Positions 1 through 7,818 of a DNA stretch of 36,044 nucleotides are shown here, one piece after another. The notes beneath the pieces were generated by a model. It was not told the DNA's origin and did no database searches. It worked only from the letters and a program-made list of their open reading frames with translations. The number at the start of each line of letters is the position of its first letter. Position 1 is the stretch's first letter. Position numbers and translations under genes: made by a program. This DNA is from Microbacterium sp. (GTDB taxonomy: Bacteria > Actinomycetota > Actinomycetes > Actinomycetales > Microbacteriaceae), in contig JAITLM010000081.1 in NCBI GenBank assembly GCA_031277885.1, positions 1-36,044 of the forward strand. The letters are read 5' to 3'.

Positions 1-317
1 AGGTCCAGCAGCGGGATGAACTTCTCCGGGTGCTTTGAGACGCCGCCGCCGCTGGCCGCCGCGGTCCACCGCGACTCGCGCCGCATCCGCGGCGCGGCCC
101 CGCCCGCGGGCGAGGTTTACCTGGCGGGCCGTGTCACCACGGCCCCCGGTGGTCTCTTACACCACCCTTTCACCCTTACCCCTTGCGGGGCGGTCTTCTC
201 TCTGTGGCACTGTCTCGCGGATTGCTCCGGGTGGGTGTTACCCACCGCCCTGCCCTGCGGAGCCCGGACGTTCCTCGGTGCGGTCTCCCGCCACGCGACC
301 GTCCAGCCGACCCGTTC
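1..317 (-). ncRNA. rnpB: RNase P RNA, 3' end cut by window edge
   Basis: This is the catalytic RNA of RNase P, which removes 5' leaders from tRNA precursors. Read on the minus strand, the conserved bacterial blocks appear in order: GAGGAACGTCCGGGCTCC (about 276-259), the GACAGTGCCACAGAGAG block (about 208-190), GGGTAAGGGTGAAAGGGT (about 185-166) and CCAGGTAAACCTCGCC (about 125-110). The 5' end is placed near 313-317 from the GGGTCGGCTGGACGG start typical of actinobacterial RNAs. The last conserved block and the 3' strand of the terminal helix lie beyond base 1, so the gene is partial. Its -10 box overlaps the end of the upstream polymerase gene. Confidence 0.93.
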
Positions 318-323
318 GACTCC

Positions 324-329
324 AGTCTA
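324..329 (-). promoter_or_regulatory. -10 box of rnpB overlapping a stop codon
   Basis: On the minus strand TAGACT lies 7-11 nt before the inferred rnpB 5' end. It fits the actinobacterial TANNNT -10 consensus. Its first three bases are the TAG stop codon of the DNA polymerase gene. No convincing -35 hexamer was seen, so the assignment rests on position and the -10 match. Confidence 0.55.
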
Positions 330-2057
330 CGAGTCCTTGCCCGCGTCCTCCGCGATCCGCAGGTCGAGCGGGATGTCGATCTCGAATCCGGGGAACAGAC
401 GACGCGTGGCCGCTTCGGCCGCGTCCTGCACCACGCGCGCGGCCTCCTCGGCCAGATCGAGCGGCGCGTGCACGATCACCTCGTCGTGCAGGAAGAAGGC
501 CAGGTGAGCACGCCGCGCGAAGACGGGCCCGGAGCGCGGCACGGGGTCGCGAGCCTCGGGGAACGCCGAGAGCCGGTGCCGGATCTCGGCCAGCCACAGC
601 AGCGACCACTCCGCCGCGGTGCCCTGCACGACGAAATTGCGCGTGAACCGGCCACGATCCCTGGCCCTGCTCCTGGCCACGCGCTCGTCGGAGCCGTCCG
701 CGTCCGGATCGCTCGCGCGCGCCTGCGCGGCCGCCCACATCGCGTCCGGGCGGGGCGAGCTCCGGCCGAGGAGCGTCGAGACGACACCGCCGTCCTCCCC
801 GGTCTTCGCCGCCGCGTCCACGAGCGCCATCGCGCGGGGGAAGACGCTCCGCAGCCTCGGGCCGAGCCTCCCGCTCGGGCCGGTCGTGGCGCCGTACATC
901 GCGCCCAGAACGGCGTACTTCGCCTCCTGCCTCGTCTGCACCGCGCCGGAGCGCACCACGCCCTCGTAGAGGTCGGCTCCTCTCGCGGCCGCGGCCATCG
1001 CCCGGTCCTTGGACATCGCCGCGAGCACACGCGGCTCCAGCTGCGCCACGTCGGCGCAGACGAGGGTCCAGCCGTCGTCCGCGCGCACCGCGGGGCGCAG
1101 ACTCCGCGGGATCTGCAGCGCGCCCCCTCCGCTCGACGCCCAGCGGCCGGTGACCACGCCGCCGGTGAGGTAGATCGGGCGGAAGCGCTCCTCATGGACC
1201 CACTCCGCGAGCCAGGACCAGCCGTTGGCCGAGTAGAGGCGGGCGAGCTTCTTGTACGCCAGGAGCGGTTCGACCACGGGATGCTCGATCTCGCCGAGCT
1301 CCCAGCGCGAGGTGGAGTCGACGAGGATCCCCGCCCGGCGCAGCGACTTCAGCAGTCGCGGCGGGCTGTCCGGGTTGACCGTGGCGTCTTCGAGGGATTC
1401 GCCGATCGCGACCGCGAGCTCGGCCATCCGGATCGGTCGCGCTCCGGTCGCCGGGCGCGGTCCGAGCGCGTCGACGAGCAGCCGCTCGTGCACCGCGGTG
1501 CTCCATGGCAGGCCCGCGGCCGTCATCTCCTCCGCGATGAGCGCACCCGTGGACTCGGCCGCGCACAGCAGCGCGAGGCGACCGTCCGCGGCCCGGCGCA
1601 GGGCGGCCCGCTGGCGGGCGTACTCGGCGAGCATCTCGTCGATCTCAGCCGAGGCGTCGCCGGAGTCCTGCGGCGACACCTCGTGCAGGTCGAACAGTGC
1701 GGGGGTCGCGATGGTCGTCGCGAGCGGATCCGCCCTGACCCAGCGCGTCGAGGACGGGATCGGGTCTGCGAGGCTCGTCGTGTCCCTGAGGATCGCGTGG
1801 CAGAGCAGCAGGTCGTGGGCGCGGCGGATCCTGATCCCCGCGGCGAGCAGCGGCGGGTACACCTCGCGGAGATGCCGGACGATCCAGCGCGGGCTCGCAC
1901 CCCCCTCGAGGCGGGCGACCTCGATCGGCAGCTCGGACGCGGCGATCTCGTGCCTGCTCTGCTCGGTCCCCTCCACATCGAACAGCACGAGCGACCACGA
2001 GTCGGGCCGGGCCGACCGCCCCAGCACGATCTCGTGCGGAGGGGCCGATTCGATCAT
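327..2057 (-). CDS. PolA-like family A DNA polymerase with degenerate exonuclease region
   Basis: The 576-residue protein is homologous to the exonuclease-like and polymerase domains of DNA polymerase I and lacks a 5'-nuclease domain. The actinobacterial family is usually named bifunctional 3'-5' exonuclease/DNA polymerase. Polymerase motif A is ADVAQLEPRV (D346), motif B is RQEAKYAVLGAMYG (R386, K390, Y398, G399) and motif C is HDE (534-536), so the metal-binding Asp/Glu pair and O-helix Arg/Lys are kept. The phenylalanine usual in the O helix is Leu. The N-terminal 200 residues show no convincing full set of proofreading acidic residues. A TAGATT box 7 nt before the ATG suggests a leaderless mRNA. 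The substrate in the cell (gap filling or translesion synthesis) is unknown. Confidence 0.88.
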   Translation of the reverse strand: MIESAPPHEIVLGRSARPDSWSLVLFDVEGTEQSRHEIAASELPIEVARLEGGASPRWIVRHLREVYPPLLAAGIRIRRAHDLLLCHAILRDTTSLADPIPSSTRWVRADPLATTIATPALFDLHEVSPQDSGDASAEIDEMLAEYARQRAALRRAADGRLALLCAAESTGALIAEEMTAAGLPWSTAVHERLLVDALGPRPATGARPIRMAELAVAIGESLEDATVNPDSPPRLLKSLRRAGILVDSTSRWELGEIEHPVVEPLLAYKKLARLYSANGWSWLAEWVHEERFRPIYLTGGVVTGRWASSGGGALQIPRSLRPAVRADDGWTLVCADVAQLEPRVLAAMSKDRAMAAAARGADLYEGVVRSGAVQTRQEAKYAVLGAMYGATTGPSGRLGPRLRSVFPRAMALVDAAAKTGEDGGVVSTLLGRSSPRPDAMWAAAQARASDPDADGSDERVARSRARDRGRFTRNFVVQGTAAEWSLLWLAEIRHRLSAFPEARDPVPRSGPVFARRAHLAFFLHDEVIVHAPLDLAEEAARVVQDAAEAATRRLFPGFEIDIPLDLRIAEDAGKDS

Positions 2058-2064
2058 GTCTTCG

Positions 2065-2070
2065 AATCTA
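2065..2070 (-). promoter_or_regulatory. -10 box, leaderless start of the PolA-like gene
   Basis: TAGATT on the minus strand is separated by 7 nt (CGAAGAC) from the ATG at 2057. This spacing puts the transcription start at or next to the A of the ATG. No Shine-Dalgarno sequence precedes the start. Confidence 0.55.
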
Positions 2071-2171
2071 CGCCCTCTTCGACCCCCGCCACGGCATCCA
2101 CGTCGCGTCCCGGCGGATCGGCGGGTGTGTCGTCATGTATCGACCACCGGGCGCTCCGCTCCCGGGACGGT

Positions 2172-2177
2172 TAGCGT
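2172..2177 (+). promoter_or_regulatory. -10 box of the aldo/keto reductase gene
   Basis: TAGCGT matches TANNNT. It is followed by a roughly 20-nt leader containing the ribosome binding site GGAGAGGAG before the ATG at 2202. No clear -35 box was seen. Confidence 0.45.
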
Positions 2178-2201
2178 GGAGTCACCGGAGAGGAGTCCCC
2201 C

Positions 2202-3041
2202 ATGTCCGATGCATCCCCCTTCATCGCCCACAACGGCTTCACCCTGCCCACGCAGGGGCTCGGCACCTACGGTTTCCGCGGAGAGGCCGGTGCGGACGCG
2301 GTCCGCAGCGGGATCGAGAGCGGATACCGGCTCATCGACTCCGCCTTCAACTACGAGAACGAGGGCGCAGTCGGCTGGGGCATCTCCGGCGCCGCCGTGG
2401 ACCGTGCGGAGCTCATCGTGACCTCGAAGCTCGCCGGGCGCCACCACGCACGGGAGAAGGCGCTCGACGCGATCGAGGAGAGCCGGTTCCGGCTCGGCGT
2501 CGACGCGATCGACCTGTTCCTCATCCACTGGCCGCTGCCGCGCGTGGATTCCTACGTCGAGGCGTGGCAGGCCCTCATCGAGGCTCGCGAGCGCGGGCTC
2601 GTGCGCCAGATCGGCGCGTCGAACTTCCTGCCGGAGCACCTCGAGCGCATCGAGGATGCGACGGGCGTGCGGCCCGTCGTGAACCAGATCGAACTGCACC
2701 CGCGGTTCCCCCAGGAGGAGGCGCTCGAATACCACCGCGCTCAGGGGATCCTCACGGAGGCGTGGAGCCCTCTCGGCCGTGCCGGCGACGTGCTCGATAC
2801 CCCTGCGATCACCCGCGTCGCCGCCGCCCATGGCATTACGCCGGCCCAGGCCGTGCTGGCCTGGCACGCGGGTCGCGGCGTGGTGGCGATCCCGAAGGCG
2901 GCCTCCCCCGAGCATCAGGCACTGAACCTCGCGGCCGCCCAGGTGCGGCTCAGCGCGGATGAGATCGCCGAGATCACCGCACTCGGCGCCCCGGACGGGC
3001 GCCTCTGGGGCGCGGATCCCGCCACCCACGAGGAGTTCTGA
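2202..3041 (+). CDS. Aldo/keto reductase
   Basis: The 279-residue NADPH-dependent oxidoreductase belongs to the AKR superfamily and has the full catalytic tetrad: D46 (GYRLIDSA), Y51 (FNYENE), K76 (VTSK) and H109 (FLIHWPLP). GASNF, NQIELHP and the late IPKAAS segment, which binds the cofactor phosphate, are also present. Its length and motifs suggest the prokaryotic AKR5-like reductases that act on 2,5-diketo-gluconate, methylglyoxal and other small carbonyls, but the substrate cannot be read from sequence. The start is supported by GGAGAGGAG 6-7 nt upstream. It is a single gene with its own promoter; the next gene converges on it 15 bp downstream. Confidence 0.93.
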   Translation: MSDASPFIAHNGFTLPTQGLGTYGFRGEAGADAVRSGIESGYRLIDSAFNYENEGAVGWGISGAAVDRAELIVTSKLAGRHHAREKALDAIEESRFRLGVDAIDLFLIHWPLPRVDSYVEAWQALIEARERGLVRQIGASNFLPEHLERIEDATGVRPVVNQIELHPRFPQEEALEYHRAQGILTEAWSPLGRAGDVLDTPAITRVAAAHGITPAQAVLAWHAGRGVVAIPKAASPEHQALNLAAAQVRLSADEIAEITALGAPDGRLWGADPATHEEF

Positions 3042-3056
3042 GGCGCGTCGGCGCGC

Positions 3057-3809
3057 TCAGTCCGCCGGCGTGGCGCTCCCCAGCCCTGATTCCTCGGTGC
3101 GGATCAGGATGCAGCCGCATTCGGGGCAGGAGACGACCTCGTCGTCGGCGGCCTGGCGGATCGTGTTCAGATCGGTGCCGGAGAGCACCATGCGGCACCC
3201 CTCGCACGTGGCGCGTCGCAGCAGGGCCGCGCCCGCCGTGCGACCGACACGGCGCTGGTACTCGGCCATGAGCGAGGGTGAGACGGAATCCACGAGCGCC
3301 ACGCGATCCCGGGCGAGCTGCTCGCCCTCCGTCGTCGCCGTGGCGATGAGCGCCTTGGCCTCCGCCGTCAGCCGCGTGCCCTCCGCCACCGTCTCGTCGA
3401 TCAGCGCCTGCTGGGCCGAGACGGCGGCCTCCGCATCCTCGAGGCGCCCCATGAGCTCGAGCTCGGCGTCCTCGAGATCGCTGATCCGACGCCCGAGGCT
3501 CGCGATCTCCTGCTCGAGCGCGACCGCATCCTTCGGGTTCTGCGTCGCGGCGAGCCGCGCGGCGTCCCGGTCGCGGCGCTGCGCCGCGAGGGCCACATCC
3601 GACTCCAAACGCTTGAGCTCCGCCTGCACGTCGTCGCGCTGCCCGGACAGCCCGGTCAGCTCGCGCAGCTGGCCCTGCCGCTGGGCGGCGAGCTCGTTGA
3701 TCCGCTCCCCCTGGACCGGGTGGGTCCGCGCGTAGTCGGCCTGCACGATGCGGCGGTCGATGTCGGCGATGTCGAGGAGCACGATCTGGTGCGCGGGGTT
3801 GGCTTTCAC
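3057..3809 (-). CDS. Coiled-coil C4 zinc-ribbon protein
   Basis: The protein is about 250 residues from a GTG start. Residues from about 20 to 180 are almost all charged heptads predicted to form a long antiparallel coiled coil. The C-terminus holds a zinc ribbon with four cysteines (CEGC, then CPECGC). This architecture matches the bacterial zf-RING_7/CT398-like family, widespread in actinobacteria and found beside Nif3-type or RNase H-type genes in many genomes. The molecular role is unknown. The GTG is preferred over an upstream ATG because conservation begins at VKANPAHQIVLLDIADID and because TAGGTT lies exactly 7 nt upstream, the leaderless pattern of this window. It may be cotranscribed with the gene at 3858-4262, 48 bp upstream. 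Confidence 0.85.
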   Translation of the reverse strand: MKANPAHQIVLLDIADIDRRIVQADYARTHPVQGERINELAAQRQGQLRELTGLSGQRDDVQAELKRLESDVALAAQRRDRDAARLAATQNPKDAVALEQEIASLGRRISDLEDAELELMGRLEDAEAAVSAQQALIDETVAEGTRLTAEAKALIATATTEGEQLARDRVALVDSVSPSLMAEYQRRVGRTAGAALLRRATCEGCRMVLSGTDLNTIRQAADDEVVSCPECGCILIRTEESGLGSATPAD

Positions 3810-3816
3810 GCCCTCA

Positions 3817-3822
3817 AACCTA
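3817..3822 (-). promoter_or_regulatory. -10 box, leaderless start of the zinc-ribbon gene
   Basis: TAGGTT on the minus strand is followed by 7 nt (TGAGGGC) and the GTG at 3809. The G-rich spacer lies too close to the start to serve as a normal ribosome binding site. Confidence 0.5.
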
Positions 3823-3857
3823 CGCCAGACGGGCATCCCGCCGCGCGCGCATGCGCG

Positions 3858-4262
3858 TCAGGACACCTCGCCGTCGACGTAGAACCAGTTCCCGTCCTCG
3901 CGCATGAAGCGGCTGCGCTCGTGCAGCACCCCGCGTCCGCTCGCATCGCGGTGGATCGCCTCGAACTCCACGATGCCCTCCGCGTCGAACGGCCCGCCGG
4001 CGGACTTCGCGAGGATGTCGAGGCGCAGCCACCGCACGTCCGGATCGAGCTCGATGCTCGCCGGGCGGGTGGACGGATGCCACGAGCGCCGCAGGTATGC
4101 GGTGTCCCCGATCGCGAAGGCCGTGTACCGCGAGCGCATGAGACGCTCCGCGGTCGGCGCAGGGCGTCCCGCGAGGATCGGCCCGCAGCAGGCGCCGAAG
4201 ACATCGCCGCTGCCGCACGGGCATCGCTGCACGCCCCGCTCGGCGCTCGTTCCCTCATTCAT
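3858..4262 (-). CDS. YchJ family SEC-C metal-binding protein
   Basis: The 134-residue protein belongs to the UPF0225/YchJ family. The N-terminal SEC-C motif RCPCGSGDVFGACCGP (cysteines about 14, 16, 24 and 25) is a compact zinc knuckle like that at the SecA C-terminus. The NTF2-like part follows, with the family signature LMRSRYTAFAIGDTAYL and WLRLDIL. YchJ proteins have no established biochemical role. The start at 4262 was chosen over an in-frame upstream ATG because the extra residues are not family-like and overlap the divergent copper operator. TAGGCT sits 7 nt before this ATG. Confidence 0.88.
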   Translation of the reverse strand: MNEGTSAERGVQRCPCGSGDVFGACCGPILAGRPAPTAERLMRSRYTAFAIGDTAYLRRSWHPSTRPASIELDPDVRWLRLDILAKSAGGPFDAEGIVEFEAIHRDASGRGVLHERSRFMREDGNWFYVDGEVS

Positions 4263-4269
4263 CCCCTTC

Positions 4270-4275
4270 AGCCTA
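4270..4275 (-). promoter_or_regulatory. -10 box, leaderless start of the YchJ gene
   Basis: TAGGCT on the minus strand, 7 nt (GAAGGGG) before the ATG at 4262. The purine-rich spacer abuts the start codon, so it is unlikely to work as a Shine-Dalgarno sequence. Confidence 0.5.
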
Positions 4276-4300
4276 TTCGCACCGGACGCACCCCTCGGGA

Positions 4301-4317
4301 ATACCCCTAGGGGGTAT
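4301..4317 (+). promoter_or_regulatory. CsoR-type copper operator
   Basis: ATACCCCTAGGGGGTAT is a near-perfect inverted repeat. It closely resembles the operators bound by the Cu(I)-sensing repressor CsoR (TACCC...GGGTA core with a short G/C-rich centre). It overlaps the only plausible -10 region (TATAAG at 4315-4320) of the copper ATPase gene, so a bound repressor would block transcription until copper is in excess. No csoR gene lies in this window, so the regulator must be encoded elsewhere. Confidence 0.8.
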
Positions 4318-4332
4318 AAGGTTGTGGCCATC

Positions 4333-6498
4333 ATGGACGAGAGAACGCAGCACGGCGACCACCCCGCGGACCGGATCGCGATGCACGATCACGCCGCGGA
4401 GCACGAACTGCACACCGAGGCGTCGGAGCACGCCGATCACGCGGGCCACGCGGATCAAGCGAGCCACGCGGATCACACGGAAATGCATGACCACGGGGGC
4501 CATGCCGGTCACGGCGACCATGTCGCCCGGTTCCGCCGCCTGTTCTGGATCATGCTGGTGCTGGCGGTGCCGGTCGTCGCCTTCTCCCCCATGTTCGCGA
4601 TGCTCGTCGGATACCACGTGCCCGAGGTCCTCGCCCTGCAGGCGATCCCGCCGGTGATCGGCACGGTGCTGTACGTCTGGGGCGGGCAACCGTTCCTGAC
4701 CGGCGCGATCTCCGAGATCCGCGGGCGCCGACCCGGGATGATGCTGCTCATCGCACTCGCGATCACCGTCGCCTTCCTCGCCTCATGGGGCGCGACACTC
4801 GGACTCCTCGACCACGAGCTCGACTTCTGGTGGGAGCTCGCCCTCCTCATCGTGATCATGCTTCTCGGGCACTGGATCGAGATGCGCTCTCTCGCGCAGA
4901 CGACCTCGGCCCTCGATTCGCTCGCCGCGCTCCTGCCCGATCAGGCGGAGCGCGTGAACGGCGACGACGTCGAACTCGTCTCCCCCGCAGAGCTGCGCGT
5001 CGGGGATGTGGTGCTGATCCGCCCCGGAGGCCGGGTGCCGGCCGACGCGATGGTCGTGGAGGGCTCCGCGAACCTCGACGAGTCGATGATCACCGGCGAG
5101 TCGCGTGCGGTGCCGCGCACGACCGGCGATCAGGTGGTCGCGGGGACGATCGCGACCGACTCCGCGCTGCGCGCGAGGGTGACGGCGGTCGGCGATGACA
5201 CGGCCCTGGCGGGGATCGGGCGACTGGTCGCCGAGGCGCAGTCCTCGTCCTCCCGCGCCCAGCGCCTCGCGGACCGCGCGGCGGGGTGGCTGTTCTGGTT
5301 CGCCCTCATCGCCGGAATCATCACGGCCGTGGTGTGGACGGCCGTCGGGCTGCCCGATGCCGCGGTCGTCCGGGTGATCACCGTCCTCGTGATCGCCTGC
5401 CCGCACGCCCTGGGCCTCGCGATCCCGCTCGTGGTCTCGATCGCCACCGAGCGCGCGGCGCGCGGCGGCATCCTCGTGAAGGACCGGATGGCCCTGGAGC
5501 GGATGCGCCAGGTCGACGCCGTGCTCTTCGACAAGACCGGAACCCTGACCGAGGGCGCGCCCGCGGTGACCGGCATCGCGGTGGCCGCGGGATTCACGGA
5601 GGACGAGGTGCTGGGCCTGGCCGCCGCGGCGGAGTCCGACTCCGAGCACCCGCTCGCGGCCGCGATCCGCACCGCCGCCGAGAGCCGCGCCCTCCCTCGC
5701 GTCACCGTGTCGGCGTTCCGGTCAGAACCGGCACTCGGCGTGCGCGCCGTCGTCGACGGCCGCACGGTCGAGGTCGGCGGACCCGCGCTGCTCCGCCAGG
5801 CGGACGCAGCGGAGCTGTCCGAGGCCGCCGGATGGCGTGCGGAGGGCGCGATCATCCTGCATGTGCTCGTGGACGGCCGTGTGGCCGGCGCGCTGCGGCT
5901 CGCCGACGCGATCCGGGAGGAGTCCCGCGCCGCGGTGCGCGCCCTGCAGCAGCGCGGCGTCGACGTGGTGATGATCACCGGGGACGCCGAAGCGGTGGCG
6001 GCCTCCGTGGCCGCGGAGCTCGGCATCGAGCGGTTCTTCGCCGGGGTACGCCCCGAGGACAAGTCGGCGCGCGTCGCCGAGCTGCAGTCCGAGGGACGCA
6101 CGGTCGCGATGGTGGGCGACGGTGTGAACGATGCGCCGGCGCTCGCGCGGGCAGATGTGGGCATCGCGATCGGCGCCGGAACCGACGTCGCCATCGGATC
6201 CGCCGGGGTCGTGCTGGCGAGCTCCGATCCGCGCTCCGTCGTCGCGACGATCGAGCTGTCCCGGGCCGCGTACCGCAAGATGCGGCAGAACCTGTGGTGG
6301 GCCGCCGGCTACAACCTGGCGGCCGTCCCGCTCGCCGCGGGCGTGCTCGCCCCGATCGGCTTCCTGCTGCCGATGTCGGTCGGCGCCATCCTGATGTCGG
6401 TGTCCACCGTGGTCGTCGCGCTCAACGCGCAGCTGCTGCGCCGACTCGACCTGCGGCCCGAGAGCGTCGCCGCGGCGCCCGAGAGCCGCTCCCGCTGA
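4333..6498 (+). CDS. copB: Copper-exporting P1B-type ATPase, CPH (CopB-like) class
   Basis: The 721-residue membrane ATPase pumps copper out of the cytoplasm. The first 63 residues contain 16 histidines in HxDH/HAxH spacing and no CxxC heavy-metal domain. The transmembrane metal site is C356-P357-H358 (VIACPHALGLAIP), which defines the P1B-3 (CopB-like) group rather than the CPC group (CopA). The catalytic signatures are complete: TGES actuator loop, DKTGT with phosphorylated D400, the SEHPL nucleotide-binding motif and GDGVND (595-600). Eight transmembrane helices are expected. The ATG lies about 13-18 nt after the -10 region and has no clear ribosome binding site. Whether it moves Cu(II), Cu(I) or Ag(I) cannot be told from sequence. 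Confidence 0.92.
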   Translation: MDERTQHGDHPADRIAMHDHAAEHELHTEASEHADHAGHADQASHADHTEMHDHGGHAGHGDHVARFRRLFWIMLVLAVPVVAFSPMFAMLVGYHVPEVLALQAIPPVIGTVLYVWGGQPFLTGAISEIRGRRPGMMLLIALAITVAFLASWGATLGLLDHELDFWWELALLIVIMLLGHWIEMRSLAQTTSALDSLAALLPDQAERVNGDDVELVSPAELRVGDVVLIRPGGRVPADAMVVEGSANLDESMITGESRAVPRTTGDQVVAGTIATDSALRARVTAVGDDTALAGIGRLVAEAQSSSSRAQRLADRAAGWLFWFALIAGIITAVVWTAVGLPDAAVVRVITVLVIACPHALGLAIPLVVSIATERAARGGILVKDRMALERMRQVDAVLFDKTGTLTEGAPAVTGIAVAAGFTEDEVLGLAAAAESDSEHPLAAAIRTAAESRALPRVTVSAFRSEPALGVRAVVDGRTVEVGGPALLRQADAAELSEAAGWRAEGAIILHVLVDGRVAGALRLADAIREESRAAVRALQQRGVDVVMITGDAEAVAASVAAELGIERFFAGVRPEDKSARVAELQSEGRTVAMVGDGVNDAPALARADVGIAIGAGTDVAIGSAGVVLASSDPRSVVATIELSRAAYRKMRQNLWWAAGYNLAAVPLAAGVLAPIGFLLPMSVGAILMSVSTVVVALNAQLLRRLDLRPESVAAAPESRSR

Positions 6499-6525
6499 CG
6501 CCGCGACGTCCGGACCGGGTCGGGC

Positions 6526-7656
6526 TCAGAGTCCGATCCGGTCCAGGGCTGCCGCCAGGCGGTCGACCGTGCCATCCACGTCGGCGAGCTTGTCCAGACC
6601 GAAAAGTCCGATCCGGAAGGTCGAGAACGAGTCCGGCTCACCGCAGTGCAGCGGCACCCCGGCCGCGATCTGCAGCCCTTGCGCGCGGAAGAGCGCGCCC
6701 GTCCTCAGGTCGGGGTCCGTGGTGTGCACGACCGCGACGCTCGGCGAGGCGAAGCCCTCGGCGGCGACCGAGGGCAGGCCGCGCTCGGCCAGAAGGGCGC
6801 GCACGCGGGTGCCGAGATCCCACTGCGCGGCGCGCAGCACGTCGAACCCGCGCTCGTGCGTCTCGGTCATCGCCACGGCATTGCGCGCGAGCGTATCGGT
6901 CGGCATCGTCGCGTGGTACGGAGCACGCCCCGCCACGTACTCCTCCGAGATCCACAGCCACCGCGCGAGATCGATCGCGAAGCTCGACGAGGTGCGCGAG
7001 GTCACGGCCTCGCGGCCCGCGTCGCGCAGCATGACGTACCCGGCGCCCGGGGATCCGCTCCAGCCCTTCTGCGGGGCGCTCAGCAGCACGTCCACGCCGA
7101 GGGTCTCCATGTCGACCCAGAGTGCGCCCGAGGCGATCGAGTCGAGCACGAGCAGTCCGCCGACCTCATGCACGGCGTCGGCCAGCGCGCGCACGTACCC
7201 GTCCGGCAGCAGGATGCCCGCCGCGGTCTCCACGTGCGGTGCGAAGACCACCTCGCTGCGCTGCGCGCGGATGGCCGCGACCACCTCCTCGATCGGCGCG
7301 GGCGCCCACGCGGACTGCGGATCGTCCGACGCGGCGCGGGCCGTGCACACGACGGTGTTCTGCGCGATGCCGCCGGTGTCGAGGATCTGCGACCAGCGGT
7401 AGGAGAACAGCCCGTTGCGGACGATGAGGCAGCGTCGTCCCGTCGCGAGCTGCCGGGCGACGGCCTCCATCGCGTACGTGCCGCCGCCGGGGACGATCGC
7501 GGTCGTCGTCGCCCGGTAGGCGGCGCGCAGATCGGCCTGGACGCTCTGCATCACCGACACGAAGCGCGCGGACATGTGGTTCAAGGAGCGGTCTGTGAAG
7601 ACCACCGAGTACTCCAGCAGGCCGTCGGGATCGACATCGTCGTGCGGAAGGTTCAT
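6526..7656 (-). CDS. PLP-dependent aminotransferase class V family protein
   Basis: The 376-residue fold-type I PLP enzyme is close to the alanine-glyoxylate/serine-pyruvate aminotransferase group. The Schiff-base lysine is K197 in LLSAPQKGWSGSPG. D172 in LLVLDSIAS would hold the pyridine nitrogen, and the Gly-rich phosphate-binding turn IVPGGGTYAMEA is at about 54-65. The substrate is not clear: the family includes serine-, alanine-, phosphonopyruvate- and ureidoglycine-linked enzymes, and no pathway genes sit beside it. The ATG at 7656 was chosen because the protein begins to look family-like there and a G-rich segment precedes it. Upstream, the divergent tRNA-Val gene shares the 42-bp intergenic region. 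Confidence 0.87.
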   Translation of the reverse strand: MNLPHDDVDPDGLLEYSVVFTDRSLNHMSARFVSVMQSVQADLRAAYRATTTAIVPGGGTYAMEAVARQLATGRRCLIVRNGLFSYRWSQILDTGGIAQNTVVCTARAASDDPQSAWAPAPIEEVVAAIRAQRSEVVFAPHVETAAGILLPDGYVRALADAVHEVGGLLVLDSIASGALWVDMETLGVDVLLSAPQKGWSGSPGAGYVMLRDAGREAVTSRTSSSFAIDLARWLWISEEYVAGRAPYHATMPTDTLARNAVAMTETHERGFDVLRAAQWDLGTRVRALLAERGLPSVAAEGFASPSVAVVHTTDPDLRTGALFRAQGLQIAAGVPLHCGEPDSFSTFRIGLFGLDKLADVDGTVDRLAAALDRIGL

Positions 7657-7683
7657 GGCCCCACCCTGGCACATCCACCCCGC

Positions 7684-7689
7684 TAGGCT
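7684..7689 (+). promoter_or_regulatory. -10 box of the tRNA-Val gene
   Basis: TAGGCT lies 9 nt before the first base of the mature tRNA, as expected for a short 5' leader removed by RNase P. No good -35 box was found. Confidence 0.45.
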
Positions 7690-7698
7690 GGAGGTCAC

Positions 7699-7771
7699 GC
7701 GCCTATAGCTCAGTTGGTAGAGCACGTCGTTTACACCGATGTGGTCGGGAGTTCGAGTCTCTCTGGGCGCA
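7699..7771 (+). tRNA. tRNA-Val (anticodon TAC)
   Basis: A complete cloverleaf can be folded. The acceptor GCGCCTA pairs with TGGGCGC (one G-T), and the D arm is GCTC-AGTTGGTA-GAGC. The anticodon stem CGTCG/CGATG encloses TTTACAC with anticodon TAC at positions 34-36. The T arm is GGGAG-TTCGAGT-CTCTC, and the discriminator is A. CCA is not encoded. Confidence 0.95.
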
Positions 7772-7787
7772 CCTCGACACGCCTCGG

Positions 7788-7811
7788 GCGTTCCGCCTTG
7801 TCGCGGAACGC
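7788..7811. terminator. Hairpin between converging tRNA-Val and MFS genes
   Basis: GCGTTCCGC and GCGGAACGC form a perfect 9-bp stem with a 6-nt loop. It lies between the 3' ends of the tRNA gene (plus) and the transporter gene (minus). Neither side has a strong T run, so termination strength is uncertain. Confidence 0.5.
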
Positions 7812-7818
7812 GCATCGA

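Noticed and set aside
183..2174. Long plus-strand reading frame opposite the polymerase gene
   Set aside because: It is an Arg/Gly/Pro-rich frame caused by high GC, crosses the RNase P RNA gene and has no motif; the minus-strand frame encodes a clear family A polymerase.
4301..4317. Terminator for the YchJ gene
   Set aside because: The inverted repeat lies upstream of both divergent genes, has no loop of useful size and matches the CsoR operator pattern much better.
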